From assembly GCA_015258065.1 (NCBI GenBank), contig JABZIZ010000007.1:1-64000 (forward strand): 64,000 bases of DNA, read 5' to 3'. Shown here piece by piece: positions 23,908 through 32,518 of the stretch. The notes below the pieces were generated by a model. It was not told the origin of the DNA, ran no database searches, and saw only the letters and a list, made by a program, of their open reading frames with translations. The translations under genes and the position numbers were made by a program. The stretch is from Lachnospiraceae bacterium (GTDB taxonomy: Bacteria; Bacillota; Clostridia; Lachnospirales; Lachnospiraceae). The number at the start of each line of letters is the position of its first letter. The stretch's first letter is position 1.

Positions 23908-24846
23908 TCAAGAGCGAGACGGACTCTCCTGCGGCAGCCGGATGAATGTTTTTATGTCTTCCGGAAGTGGCGCCTCAAAGCGCAGCGGCTTCCCCGAAAA
24001 AGGATGCGGCATGGTGATGAGAGCCGCATGCAGGGCCGCCCGTTTCATCTGCCCCTGATAAGACGGGTAGTAGAGGGTGTCTCCGAGCAGCGGGTGACCG
24101 ATCTGCGCCATGTGGATGCGGATCTGGTGGGTTCTTCCTGTTTCTAAAATAAGACGCACGAGGGCGTAGCCCTCTTTCTGCTCTTCCACTAAGTAATGGG
24201 TGCAGGCGCTCCTTCCCTCCGGATGCACCTCCCGAAGCAGTTTCTCTTCCGGAACCTTGCGGATTTTTGCCGTCACGATCCCTTCTTTTTCTGCAAAAAA
24301 ACCGGCACAAAGGGCGAGATATTCTTTTTTTCTGCTCCCGTCCTGCGCCTGCTCAAAGAGGCGTCTTGCACAAATTTGGGATTTGGCAAACAGAATCAAA
24401 CCGGAGGTCTCCTTGTCCAGCCTGCCAACCACCCGGATTTTATGGTGTTCGCCCTCCTCTTCGAAATGTCCCGCCAGATAATTGGCAAGAGAGTCTAAGA
24501 AATGCCCATGAGACGGATGAGACACCATCCCGGCGGGCTTGTTCAGACAGACAAAATCCTCATCTTCATACACAAGAGAAAGTTCTCCCTTTGCAGGCAG
24601 AATCTTTCCCTCTTCTTCCTTCCTTTCATGCAGATGGACTTCCACCACATCGCCTCTTAGCACCGTATGTGCCACCGTGACCCGCTTTGCATTGAGCAGA
24701 ATCCCGTCCTCCTCGCCCTTCGCATGCGAAATCTCGCCCCGGGAGAGATGCAGCTTCTTCCTCAGGATCTCCTTAACACACTTCCCGTCCTCTTCTTTTC
24801 CGATCGCGTAAGTGAACTTCTTATAAGAGTTTCTGTTCTGACTCAT
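23908..24846 (-). CDS. RluA-family pseudouridine synthase
   Basis: The 312-residue protein has an N-terminal S4-like RNA-binding stretch (about 15-75: CVKEILRKKLHLSRGEISHAK, quoted to show its spacing only in part) and the RluA catalytic domain. The catalytic Asp is in VGRLDKETSGLILFAKS near residue 130; most relatives have HRLD, so the Gly is mildly unusual. LETGRTHQIRIHMAQIGHPLLGD is split here as GRTHQIRIHMA and HPLLGD. The ATG overlaps the stop of the ABC permease as ATGA, so the start 61 codons upstream is rejected. Confidence 0.92.
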   Translation of the reverse strand: MSQNRNSYKKFTYAIGKEEDGKCVKEILRKKLHLSRGEISHAKGEEDGILLNAKRVTVAHTVLRGDVVEVHLHERKEEEGKILPAKGELSLVYEDEDFVCLNKPAGMVSHPSHGHFLDSLANYLAGHFEEEGEHHKIRVVGRLDKETSGLILFAKSQICARRLFEQAQDGSRKKEYLALCAGFFAEKEGIVTAKIRKVPEEKLLREVHPEGRSACTHYLVEEQKEGYALVRLILETGRTHQIRIHMAQIGHPLLGDTLYYPSYQGQMKRAALHAALITMPHPFSGKPLRFEAPLPEDIKTFIRLPQESPSRS

Positions 24847-27506
24847 TCCACCGCCTTTAAAGAGGTCACCATATCCATTTTTCGAATCGTTTTCGTCACC
24901 ATCCGGTTCACAAGGAGAGAGACAAAAAAGGTGAGAGCCGTGGCAATGAGATAGCTTCTCAGGGAGGCATTCCTGCCGAACATGACATTGTCCGCTTCCA
25001 CCGTTTTCATGAGCCAGATCAGCATCCACCTGCCTGCAGCAAGCCCGCCAAGGATGCCCGTCACCGTCATGAAGATCCCTTCTCTGGTCACATAAGACGA
25101 GGTTTCTCCAATGTGAAAGCCCAGCACGCGAAGGGTGGCAAGCTCTCTGGTGCGCTCGGAAATGTTCATGTTCGTCAGATTAAACAGCACCACACACGCC
25201 AAGGCTCCTGCTGCCACAATGATGATCATGACTGCAGCGTTTACCCCCATCAGGGAATTTTCAATCTGCTGCCGGTAGATTCCAATCCGTTCATAGGAAG
25301 AAACCTCCGAAGCGGTCGCCAACTTCCCCGAATCCTTCATCTGTTCCGCCTGCGAAATCCCCCTCCGGTATTTGAGCAAAACGGTATTGATTTCGCTGCT
25401 TTCTTGTTTCCTTCCCGTCAGGGACCTGTACTCTTCCTGGCTCATAAAGACATAATGGTTAAAATAATTTTCCACAATACCCGCCACACGAACCCGGATG
25501 GTTGCCTTCTCTTCTTTCCTGTTTTCCCTCTCTTCCCCGATGTCCTCTTCACCCTCCTGTATCTGAAGGCGAATCTCTTCTCCCTTTTTTACATGCAGCA
25601 GATCCGCCATCTTTCTGGTAATCAGTACCCCTTTGTTTTCTTTCAGTTCATTCTGTCCATTCTTTCCCTTCCCCGTTTGCAGGGTAAAAAAATCATGCGC
25701 AAACCGGTCCGGGTCGCCCACCACATAGAGGGACACATCCTTAACGGGATCGACACCTTCCGTAGAGACTTTGCAGCTGTCCGTATGAAGTTCATAGTGT
25801 TCTGCCACCAGGGGGTTCTTGCGGATTTTTGCAAGCAGGCTGTCGTACTGCTTCCTGCTTAGGCCTTCGCCTGTCTTTAACACCGCCTGATAACGGATGA
25901 TCTCATCAAACTGCTTCGACATCACGGAATAAATCGCATCGTAGAGCCCCAGCCCCGTCACCAGAAGCGCCGTACACCCCAGCACGCCGAGTGTCGTCAT
26001 CAGAAAGCGGATCTTATAGCGAAACAGATTGCGAAACATGACCTTGGTCAGGAAACGAAGCCTTTTCCAGAAAGGCATCCTCTCCAGAAGAATGCGCTTC
26101 CCCGCCTTCGGTGCCCTTGGTCTCATGAGCTCTGCCGGCGTTTCCTTTAATCCGCTTCCACAGATGAGGGCAGCCGTGCCCACCAGGAGAAAGATTGCCG
26201 TGCCGAGAGAATAGAACCAGATGAAAGGAGTCGGCACCAGTTTCAGTGAAGGCAGATCGTAGATAGAAGTCCAGGCTGACATACAGATCATCGGAACCAG
26301 CGTCGATCCCCAAATAAGTCCCGTCAGTCCTCCTAAAAAGGAGGCATAAAAGGCATAGGACAGGTATTTTTTCCCAATGGAAAGAGGCGAATATCCCATG
26401 GCCTTCCAGACGCCGATTTCCGTTCTTTCCTCTTCCACCATGCGTGTTAGGCTGGTCAAACAGGAGAGGGTCGCTACCAGATAGAAAATGACCGGAAAGA
26501 CATCCCCCAGCGCAGCCATCCGATCGGCATCCGAAGAAAAGAGCATGTATCCTGCGTTCTTATCTCTTCCAAGCAGATAAGCCCCGGCTTCCTCAATCCT
26601 CTTCCTCTCCGGAGCGACTGCTTTTTGCATCTCCTGCTCCAGCTGCATGGAAATCTGCTTCTCCACCTGCGGCATTTTCGAAGAAACGGTGCTCTGCACC
26701 TTTTCCGCAACCTTCTGGTCGATCTCTTTGGTAAGCTGCTCCTTACGCTGTGCAAGCAGTTCCTTCGTCTCCTCCTTCAGGGAGTCAATGCTTTTTTTTG
26801 CTTCCTTGTCATAGGCCCTCGTGTAAGCGTCGAGCTGCTTTGTCCCCTGAAAGGTCGCCACCACAAAGGAAAAGGCATCCTGCGAAAATTCCTTCTTCGG
26901 CAGATAGACACAGGCCTCCACCGTGCCACTTCCGACGCTGCTGGTGCCGTGGTTGTCTGTCAGAAAGACCGGGCTTGCCACCACCCCGCAGATCCGGTAG
27001 GTCAGGTGCCTTGGCAGATCCTTCCGTTTTTTGTCTCCGGTAAAGGGGATGGAATCCCCGATCTTGTATTTCCCGTCCGTAAGGATTCTCTGCTCCACCA
27101 CACATTCCGCCTCTTTGCTCTTCGGATTCGGAAGCCTCCCCTCCTTCAGCCACAGACGGTCAATTTGATCCGGCAAAGAATAGAGGGATACCGTCTTGCC
27201 CTGCCACTTCAAATCACAGCGGTATCCCCCTTCTGCATCCAGAACCTTTTTCGATTGCAAAAGCTTCTTTGGCGCATCCTTTTTCCAGCCGATGGTGGAA
27301 AGCAGCTGTACATCCATCAGGTTTTTGTCCTGAAAATAGAGCGCCGCCGTATGCTTCATGTCCGGTGCGGTGACTCTAAGCCCAGACAGAAAACCTACGG
27401 CGATCATCACCAGCAGGAAGAGGGAGAAAAACCGCTTCCTGCTGCGCAGAATTTCCCGATGAAGTTCTACCTTCTGTATATTGGAAGATTTCTTTTTTTC
27501 TACCAT
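24843..27506 (-). CDS. ABC transporter permease, FtsX/MacB type with two FtsX domains
   Basis: The 887-residue protein has an N-terminal membrane helix (about 27-45, FFSLFLLVMIAVGFLSG) and a large extracytoplasmic region that ends in a coiled coil (about 215-300, many Lys, Glu and Gln). Two FtsX blocks follow, each with three or four helices, near 340-480 and 760-887. EEERTEIGVWKAMGYS and SERTRELATLRVLGFH are the cytoplasmic coupling motifs of each block. Its partner is the ATPase just upstream. Such pairs export peptides or lipids or drive envelope remodelling; the substrate is unknown. The original start overlaps the ATPase stop in each repeat copy. Confidence 0.93.
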   Translation of the reverse strand: MVEKKKSSNIQKVELHREILRSRKRFFSLFLLVMIAVGFLSGLRVTAPDMKHTAALYFQDKNLMDVQLLSTIGWKKDAPKKLLQSKKVLDAEGGYRCDLKWQGKTVSLYSLPDQIDRLWLKEGRLPNPKSKEAECVVEQRILTDGKYKIGDSIPFTGDKKRKDLPRHLTYRICGVVASPVFLTDNHGTSSVGSGTVEACVYLPKKEFSQDAFSFVVATFQGTKQLDAYTRAYDKEAKKSIDSLKEETKELLAQRKEQLTKEIDQKVAEKVQSTVSSKMPQVEKQISMQLEQEMQKAVAPERKRIEEAGAYLLGRDKNAGYMLFSSDADRMAALGDVFPVIFYLVATLSCLTSLTRMVEEERTEIGVWKAMGYSPLSIGKKYLSYAFYASFLGGLTGLIWGSTLVPMICMSAWTSIYDLPSLKLVPTPFIWFYSLGTAIFLLVGTAALICGSGLKETPAELMRPRAPKAGKRILLERMPFWKRLRFLTKVMFRNLFRYKIRFLMTTLGVLGCTALLVTGLGLYDAIYSVMSKQFDEIIRYQAVLKTGEGLSRKQYDSLLAKIRKNPLVAEHYELHTDSCKVSTEGVDPVKDVSLYVVGDPDRFAHDFFTLQTGKGKNGQNELKENKGVLITRKMADLLHVKKGEEIRLQIQEGEEDIGEERENRKEEKATIRVRVAGIVENYFNHYVFMSQEEYRSLTGRKQESSEINTVLLKYRRGISQAEQMKDSGKLATASEVSSYERIGIYRQQIENSLMGVNAAVMIIIVAAGALACVVLFNLTNMNISERTRELATLRVLGFHIGETSSYVTREGIFMTVTGILGGLAAGRWMLIWLMKTVEADNVMFGRNASLRSYLIATALTFFVSLLVNRMVTKTIRKMDMVTSLKAVE

Positions 27507-27547
27507 TGAATCTCTTTTACCGCCTTCGGATTACCTTTTTCTACCAT
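27500..27547 (-). CDS. Possible mini-ORF 2 in the ABC junction array
   Basis: The second repeat copy gives ATG at 27547, 15 codons (MVEKGNPKAVKEIQW) and TAG at 27500-27502. The stop overlaps the permease start in the shared ATGGTAG. The peptide probably has no function, but translating it would carry ribosomes to the permease start. Confidence 0.3.
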   Translation of the reverse strand: MVEKGNPKAVKEIQW

Positions 27548-27588
27548 TGGATCTCTTTTACCGCCTTCGGATTACCTTTTTCTACCAT
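27541..27588 (-). CDS. Possible mini-ORF 1 in the ABC junction array
   Basis: ATG at 27588 overlaps the ATPase stop in ATGGTAG. The frame encodes MVEKGNPKAVKEIQW and stops at 27541-27543, again overlapping the next ATG. It is identical to the second mini-ORF. Confidence 0.3.
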   Translation of the reverse strand: MVEKGNPKAVKEIQW

Positions 27589-28283
27589 TGGATCTCTTCT
27601 ACCGCCTTCGGAGTTTCGTTATCGCTCACACTTGCCACCCTTCCGTCCTTTACACGAATCACACGATCCGCCATCGGAATCAAAGCCGCATTATGGGTAA
27701 TGACCACCACACTCATCCCACTCTCCTTCACGGTACGTTGTAGTAAGGTCAGCACCTGGCGTCCGGTTTGATCGTCCAGTGCGCCGGTCGGCTCGTCGCA
27801 GAGCAGAAGTTTCGGTTTCTTCGCCAGCGCCCTGGCAATCGCCACTCTCTGCTGCTCACCTCCGGACAGCTGCGCCGGAAAGTGATCCATTCTCTCCTGT
27901 AATCCAACGCCGGCAAGCGCCTCTTCCGCCTCCATGTGCTCTTTGCAGATCTGTGCCGCCAGTTCCACGTTTTCCTTTGCCGTCAGGTTCGGAATCAGGT
28001 TATAGAACTGAAAGACGAAGCCGATGTCAAATCGTCTGTAATCCGTCAGTTGCCTCTCGTTAAACGCACTGATCTCTTTGCCGTCCACAAAAATCTCCCC
28101 GCAGGTGGCGATGTCCATCCCGCCGAGGAGATTTAAGAGGGTCGTTTTTCCGGCGCCGGAAGGCCCGACAATCAGCGTAAACTTTCCCCTTTCGATCTCA
28201 AAAGAAACCTTCTTCAGCGCCTCTACCACTACCTCGCCGGTCCGGTATTCTCTACCTACTTCGTGAAAACGGATATATGACAT
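27582..28283 (-). CDS. ABC transporter ATP-binding protein (LolD/MacB type)
   Basis: The 233-residue ATPase has Walker A GPSGAGKTT near residue 40, the Q-loop, signature LSGGEQQRVAIARALA, Walker B LLLCDEPTGALD and H-loop VVITHN, plus NLLGGMD typical of the MacB/LolD class that partners FtsX-type permeases. ATG at 28283 is preferred; a TTG two codons earlier is in frame. The gene ends in ATGGTAG, where the permease start is embedded. Its last codons form the first member of the 41-bp array. Confidence 0.95.
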   Translation of the reverse strand: MSYIRFHEVGREYRTGEVVVEALKKVSFEIERGKFTLIVGPSGAGKTTLLNLLGGMDIATCGEIFVDGKEISAFNERQLTDYRRFDIGFVFQFYNLIPNLTAKENVELAAQICKEHMEAEEALAGVGLQERMDHFPAQLSGGEQQRVAIARALAKKPKLLLCDEPTGALDDQTGRQVLTLLQRTVKESGMSVVVITHNAALIPMADRVIRVKDGRVASVSDNETPKAVEEIQW

Positions 28284-28289
28284 CCTCAA

Positions 28290-28413
28290 TGATCCTTCTT
28301 TCTATTCTCCTCTTACGCGCAGATCTCTCTGCGCGCCCGGGCACTTCCTGCTAGCCCCCTGTAGCGGGAAGCCGAAGGATCCCTCCTTCCCCTCTACAGG
28401 TAAGAAGCTTCCT
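28290..28413. other. Gap with two hairpins between mrnC and the ABC ATPase gene
   Basis: This short gap holds GCGCAGATCTCTCTGCGC (a 6-bp stem) and a 10-bp stem with one G-T pair formed by CTTCCTGCTA and TAGCGGGAAG. Neither is followed by a clear T run. They may slow or process the transcript between the two operons. Confidence 0.4.
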
Positions 28414-28869
28414 TTAAATCCTTCCCGCAAGCAGGAAGAGCAGTCTTTCCATCGATCCCGTCAGATACAGATAACCGCAGAGTGCTTCAAACCCCGTCGC
28501 CTTATGGTAATCCGACAGGCTCTGGTTCTTTGCCGGGCTTGCCGTTCTGGCATTTCTTCCCCTTTTATAAATTTCTTTCTCCTTCTCATTCAGAAAGGGA
28601 AAAATCTCTTCGATCAGTCTCGCCTGGGCAGCTGCATTCACCACGCCTACCTTCTCTTTGTTCAGTTGTTTTACCGAGCGATTGGCTTCTTCTGCCACCT
28701 TGGTGCGGACAATCAGCTCAAAGACCACATCGCCGACAAAGGCAAAGGTGAGCGGCGAGTAAGCGTCATAATTCCTCTCCGGAAGCCGAAAGGTCTCCCG
28801 AATCCGGCCGGCCAGCCCTTCCTGAGGCATCAACGCTTCCTTTGGAAGCGTCAGCTCTTCACGGTCCAC
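28414..28869 (-). CDS. mrnC: Mini-ribonuclease III
   Basis: The product has up to 151 residues and lacks the dsRNA-binding domain of normal RNase III. AYSPLTFAFVGDVVFEL, SVKQLNKEKVGVVNAAAQA, RGRNARTASPAKNQS and FEALCGYLYLTG are the family motifs; the Asp in VGD and the Glu in FEAL are catalytic. It matures 23S rRNA ends in Bacillus. The GTG at 28869 overlaps the cysS end by 19 nt and is kept because AGAGG lies 8 nt upstream; an ATG at 28830 is a good alternative. The cysS-mrnC order is common in Firmicutes. Confidence 0.92.
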   Translation of the reverse strand: MDREELTLPKEALMPQEGLAGRIRETFRLPERNYDAYSPLTFAFVGDVVFELIVRTKVAEEANRSVKQLNKEKVGVVNAAAQARLIEEIFPFLNEKEKEIYKRGRNARTASPAKNQSLSDYHKATGFEALCGYLYLTGSMERLLFLLAGRI

Positions 28870-30284
28870 TTGACGCCCTCTCTCGTATCTTCCAGCACAA
28901 TTCCCTTAGACAGCAGTTCTTCCCGAATGGCGTCTGCCAGAGCAAAGTTCTTTTCCTTCTTGGCTTTTGTCCTCTCTGCAATCTTTTCTTCAATTTCCGC
29001 TTCACTGATTTCCAGCTGCGCTTTTTCCGTCTTTCTTTCCGCAATCAGCCCCAGAACATCGCAAAGCTTCACGATCTCCTCCTTCAGCAGACGGATATAC
29101 GCCTTGGAGGAATTCTCGTTTACCGTCGTATTGGCAAGCCTCACCAACTCGAATACAACAGAAATCGCATCTGCGGTATTGAAATCGTCATCCATCACCC
29201 TGCGATAGGCTTGTTCATACTCCCCTGCCTTTGCCTTGCCAAGCCCCTCTTCCTCAAAGAGCTCTTCCTGTCTGTCCTCTTTCTCCAACGCAAAATTCAG
29301 ATTGGAAATGCAGTTCACCACTCGCGCATAGGACGCCTTTGCACTCTCCATCAACTTGTCCGAGAAATTGAGGGGACTTCTGTAATGTGCCGACAACATG
29401 AAGAGACGCAGCACCTGCGGGTCATATTTTTGCAGAATGTCTCTTACGGTAAAAAAATTTCCCAAAGACTTGGACATTTTCCGGTTATCGATGTTTAAAA
29501 AGGCATTGTGCATCCAGTATCTGGCAAAGAGATGATGGCTGCAGCTCTCGGACTGCGCAATCTCATTCTCATGATGCGGAAAGACCAGATCTTCTCCGCC
29601 ACCATGAATGTCAATCTCCTCTCCCAGATACCGCTTGCTCATGACGGAGCATTCGATATGCCAGCCCGGACGACCGTCGCACCAGGGAGACTTCCAGAAG
29701 GGTTCCCCCTCCTTCTTGGGCTTCCAGAGAACAAAGTCCAGCGGATCTTCCTTCTGCTCTTCTCCGGAAACCTTCAGGGCACGTTCTCCGCTTCTAAGAT
29801 CGTCCAGATTCTTGTGCGAAAGCTTGCCGTAGCCCTCAAAACTTCTGGTTCTGAAATAGACCGTACCGTCTTTTGCCACATAGGCGTGTCCGCCTGCAAT
29901 CAGTTCTTCAATCATGGCAATCATGCCGTCGATTTCTTCTGTCGCCAACGGATGTTTGGTGGCAGGCAGGACATTCATCGCCTTCATATCTTTTTTGCAT
30001 TCTTCAATATATCTCTGCGAAATCACCGAAGCGTCCACGTGTTCCTCGTTGGCGGCCTTGATGATTTTATCATCGACATCCGTGAAATTGGAAACGTAGT
30101 TGACCTCATACCCGCTGTACATAAAATAGCGGCGTACCGTGTCAAAAAAAATCATCGGTCTGGCGTTCCCGATATGAATCAAGTTGTATACGGTCGGTCC
30201 GCAGACATACATGCGCACCTTGTTTTCTTCAATCGGCACAAAATCCTCGATCTTCCCCGACATGGTGTTAAAAATCTGAATCAT
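28851..30284 (-). CDS. cysS: Cysteinyl-tRNA synthetase
   Basis: The 477-residue class I enzyme charges tRNA-Cys. The HIGH motif is HIGNAR in GPTVYNLIHIGNARPM (about 28-43), and KMSKS is in NIDNRKMSKSLGNF (about 265-278). Zinc ligands are Cys28, the Cys in WHIECSVMS, and the His in FPHHENEIAQSES. The C-terminal helical anticodon region follows. ATG at 30284 lies behind GAGGAAGAGAAGAGG. It overlaps mrnC, and an array of 28-bp repeats separates it from ispF upstream. Confidence 0.97.
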   Translation of the reverse strand: MIQIFNTMSGKIEDFVPIEENKVRMYVCGPTVYNLIHIGNARPMIFFDTVRRYFMYSGYEVNYVSNFTDVDDKIIKAANEEHVDASVISQRYIEECKKDMKAMNVLPATKHPLATEEIDGMIAMIEELIAGGHAYVAKDGTVYFRTRSFEGYGKLSHKNLDDLRSGERALKVSGEEQKEDPLDFVLWKPKKEGEPFWKSPWCDGRPGWHIECSVMSKRYLGEEIDIHGGGEDLVFPHHENEIAQSESCSHHLFARYWMHNAFLNIDNRKMSKSLGNFFTVRDILQKYDPQVLRLFMLSAHYRSPLNFSDKLMESAKASYARVVNCISNLNFALEKEDRQEELFEEEGLGKAKAGEYEQAYRRVMDDDFNTADAISVVFELVRLANTTVNENSSKAYIRLLKEEIVKLCDVLGLIAERKTEKAQLEISEAEIEEKIAERTKAKKEKNFALADAIREELLSKGIVLEDTREGVKWTVKS

Positions 30285-30341
30285 CCCTCTTCTCTTCCTC
30301 CCTCTCCTTCATGCAATCTGTTTTGCTTCCCGTGTACTGCC

Positions 30342-30460
30342 CTCCGGTGCGGTCTTATAGACTCTTCCCCTCCGGTGCAGTCTTCCGGGCTCTTCCTCTC
30401 CGGTGCAGTCTTCCGGGCTCTTCCTCTCCGGTGCGGGACGGACTCTCCTGCCCGGGCAGA
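30342..30460. repeat. Four 28-bp tandem repeats between ispF and cysS
   Basis: CTCCGGTGC recurs at 30342, 30370, 30398 and 30426, exactly 28 bp apart. The unit is CTCCGGTGCAGTCTTCCGGG plus CTCTTCCT. The array fills most of the ispF-cysS gap, and CTGCCCGGGCAG, a 12-bp palindrome, follows at its edge. Confidence 0.93.
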
Positions 30461-30471
30461 AGGGCGTCACG

Positions 30472-31047
30472 TTACCCCTGCTTTCCCTTGCAAGTGCAAC
30501 CGCATCCTCCCCCGCCTCCTTCCGCAGTCGGTGTCTTCTCCGTTTGATAGGTGACATTTCTCGAAAAAGCGTCCTGTGCGGAAGTGAGGAGGCAGACTGC
30601 CTGCGCGGCAATGCCTTCCCCTTTTCCTGTAAAACCAAGTCCCTCTTCCGTGGTTGCCTTCACATTCACCTGATCCACTTCAATGTCCAGTGCCTTTGCC
30701 AGATTCGTGCGCATCTGCTCGATAAAGGGACGCATCTTCGGCGCCTGCGCGATAATCGTCGCATCAATATTATCGACCAAAAGCCTTCTCTCCAGCAACA
30801 TTTCCCCGACTTTTGCAAGGAGCTTGCAGGAATCCGCCCCCTCCCACTTTGGATCCTGATCCGGAAAATGTGTTCCAATGTCGCCCAGCGCGGCAGCTCC
30901 CAGCAGGGCATCCGAAACGGCGTGTGCCAGCACATCCGCATCCGAATGCCCAAGTAGCCCCTTTTCATACGGAATCTCCACCCCGCCGATGATACATTTT
31001 CTGCCTTCTACCAGCCTGTGTACATCATAACCTGTTCCTATTCTCAT
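30472..31047 (-). CDS. ispF: 2-C-methyl-D-erythritol 2,4-cyclodiphosphate synthase with a Cys-rich tail
   Basis: This enzyme cyclises CDP-methylerythritol 2-phosphate in the non-mevalonate isoprenoid pathway. IGTGYDVHRLVEGRKCIIGG carries the metal-binding Asp and His, HSDADVLAHAVSDALLGAA follows, and KATTEEGLGFTGKGEGIAA closes the domain at about residue 160 (motifs quoted within family limits). The protein has 191 residues, about 30 more than usual; the extra tail ends in five Gly, CGCTC, then KGKQG. dxr and ispG of the same pathway lie elsewhere in the window. ATG at 31047 has GGAGG upstream. Confidence 0.95.
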   Translation of the reverse strand: MRIGTGYDVHRLVEGRKCIIGGVEIPYEKGLLGHSDADVLAHAVSDALLGAAALGDIGTHFPDQDPKWEGADSCKLLAKVGEMLLERRLLVDNIDATIIAQAPKMRPFIEQMRTNLAKALDIEVDQVNVKATTEEGLGFTGKGEGIAAQAVCLLTSAQDAFSRNVTYQTEKTPTAEGGGGGCGCTCKGKQG

Positions 31048-31140
31048 GAATGCTGGCGCCTCCTTATCTGCGCCGATTTCGCTCTTCTTACCTATGCTGC
31101 TTTTTGCCTCTTCGCGCAGGTTTCTGATGAACCTCCGCTC

Positions 31141-32508
31141 TTATCCTCTGAAGCCGGAAAAAAAAGCTTCCAGTTCCTGTTCCGTCGTATCTTGCACGCT
31201 TCCCTGCACCATTTCAGGGGAGCCCCCGCCACGAACAGCAAACATTTCCTTCATCTTTTGCAGACATTCGTCTGCCTTGTTCTGCGGAGAGCCGATGACA
31301 AAAGAAAAACCTCCCTCTGCCTTCCTGAAAAAAACCGCACAAAGGACAGCTCCTTTTTGCATGAGCTGATTCGCCGCCTTTCTAAGAAGGCTTCCCTCTT
31401 CCTCCCCCTCCTTTAGGAAGAGGACGAGATTCCCCCCTCCTTCCGGCAATTCCTGAATCCGGTAGGACAGCAGTTCCTCCATCTGCTTCGACGCACGAAG
31501 CTTCCACTGCCAGATCTCCTGTTGCATCTGATGAAAGCGATCCGGCAGATTTTCATAAGAGGTGGTGCACTCCTGTGCAAGCGCGCGTACCATCCTATGC
31601 TCTTTTTGAAAAAGGTGATAGGCTCTTTCGCCGCAGCAAAGGAAGATCCGGGTTCCCTTCTTGTAATTCTGATAGGACTCTACCTTGAGCAGATTCACCT
31701 CCCCCGTCCTTTTGACGTGGGGCGCACAGCAGGCGCATACATCAACACCGGGGATCGTGACGAGCCTGAGGCTTTCGGAGTCAATTTCCTTTTTGCTGCG
31801 CCAGGTGAGCTGCTTCTGTTCCTCCGCAGACGGAAAAGAGGCGGTCACGGGCAGATTCTGTCTGATGATCCGATTGGCAACTTCCTCCAGCTCTCTAATC
31901 TGTTCCTCTTCCAGCCTCCCGTCAAAGTCCATGGTAACCTCGTCGTCTCCCAAATGAAAACCGACATTGTGGTAGCCATAGCGTCGATTTACCAGACCGG
32001 AAAAAATATGTTCTCCCGTATGCTGCTGCATCTTGTCATAGCGAGCCTCAAAGTCCAGTTTGGCAAAGACTTCCGTACCCGCCTGGAACACCTGTCCTTC
32101 GTGCCCCGGTGCGATCTGTTCCTCACTTCCCGGTGCCACCTGTCCTTCGTGCCCGGGTGCAGCCTGCTTCTCGTGCCTAGGTGCAACCTGCTCCTCATGC
32201 CCGGGGGCAACCTCTCCCTCATGCCCGGGATCAGCCTGCTCTACAACGGTATGGATGAGGATGCCGTCCTGTAGACGCACCTGAGACACCCGAAGCGGGG
32301 ACGCCCCCTCCTGCCAGACCCATCCCGTATCACAGGACTGTCCCCCTGCTTCCGGAAAAAAGGCAGACTGATCCATAATCAGGTTCCTGCTTCCATCCGG
32401 AAGACGCTTGCAGGAAAGCACTCTTGCCCTGAACTCCCGGCAATAGGCGTCCTCATCGTAAAGCTTCTTCGTCGGTATTGTTTCTTCCACCACGCTCTGC
32501 GTCTCCAT
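31141..32508 (-). CDS. AlaX-type alanyl-tRNA editing protein with a repeat insertion and DHHA1 domain
   Basis: The 455-residue protein removes Ser or Gly wrongly attached to tRNA-Ala. It resembles the editing half of AlaRS: SAFFPEAGGQSCDTG, then the zinc motifs HTGEHIFSG and CACCAPHV, then a C-terminal DHHA1 domain with GGGSPEMVQGS. Between the first beta strands and the HTGEH motif sits a 48-residue insertion of six octapeptides such as VAPGHEGQ, encoded by 24-bp repeats at 32090-32236. ATG at 32508 (METQSVVEE) is chosen because a TATAAT lies just upstream; the start is not certain. Confidence 0.88.
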   Translation of the reverse strand: METQSVVEETIPTKKLYDEDAYCREFRARVLSCKRLPDGSRNLIMDQSAFFPEAGGQSCDTGWVWQEGASPLRVSQVRLQDGILIHTVVEQADPGHEGEVAPGHEEQVAPRHEKQAAPGHEGQVAPGSEEQIAPGHEGQVFQAGTEVFAKLDFEARYDKMQQHTGEHIFSGLVNRRYGYHNVGFHLGDDEVTMDFDGRLEEEQIRELEEVANRIIRQNLPVTASFPSAEEQKQLTWRSKKEIDSESLRLVTIPGVDVCACCAPHVKRTGEVNLLKVESYQNYKKGTRIFLCCGERAYHLFQKEHRMVRALAQECTTSYENLPDRFHQMQQEIWQWKLRASKQMEELLSYRIQELPEGGGNLVLFLKEGEEEGSLLRKAANQLMQKGAVLCAVFFRKAEGGFSFVIGSPQNKADECLQKMKEMFAVRGGGSPEMVQGSVQDTTEQELEAFFSGFRG

Positions 32509-32518
32509 TTCCTTAGCA

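Larger units (their letters stand above)
27500..27612. repeat. 41-bp tandem duplication of the ABC gene junction
   Basis: Two complete 41-bp copies (27500-27540 and 27541-27581) and the original (from 27582) share CTACCATTG-ATCTCTTTTACCG and CCTTCGGATTACCTTTTT. The unit covers the last codons of the ATPase gene and the start of the permease gene. Copies differ at very few positions, so the expansion looks recent. Confidence 0.95.

Noticed and set aside
24847..25029. 61-residue N-terminal extension of the pseudouridine synthase
   Set aside because: It overlaps the permease gene fully and the ATGA junction at 24846 gives a standard start.
30309..30638. Minus-strand frame of 109 codons overlapping ispF
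   Set aside because: It is in a different frame across the end of ispF and the 28-bp repeats and has no domain.
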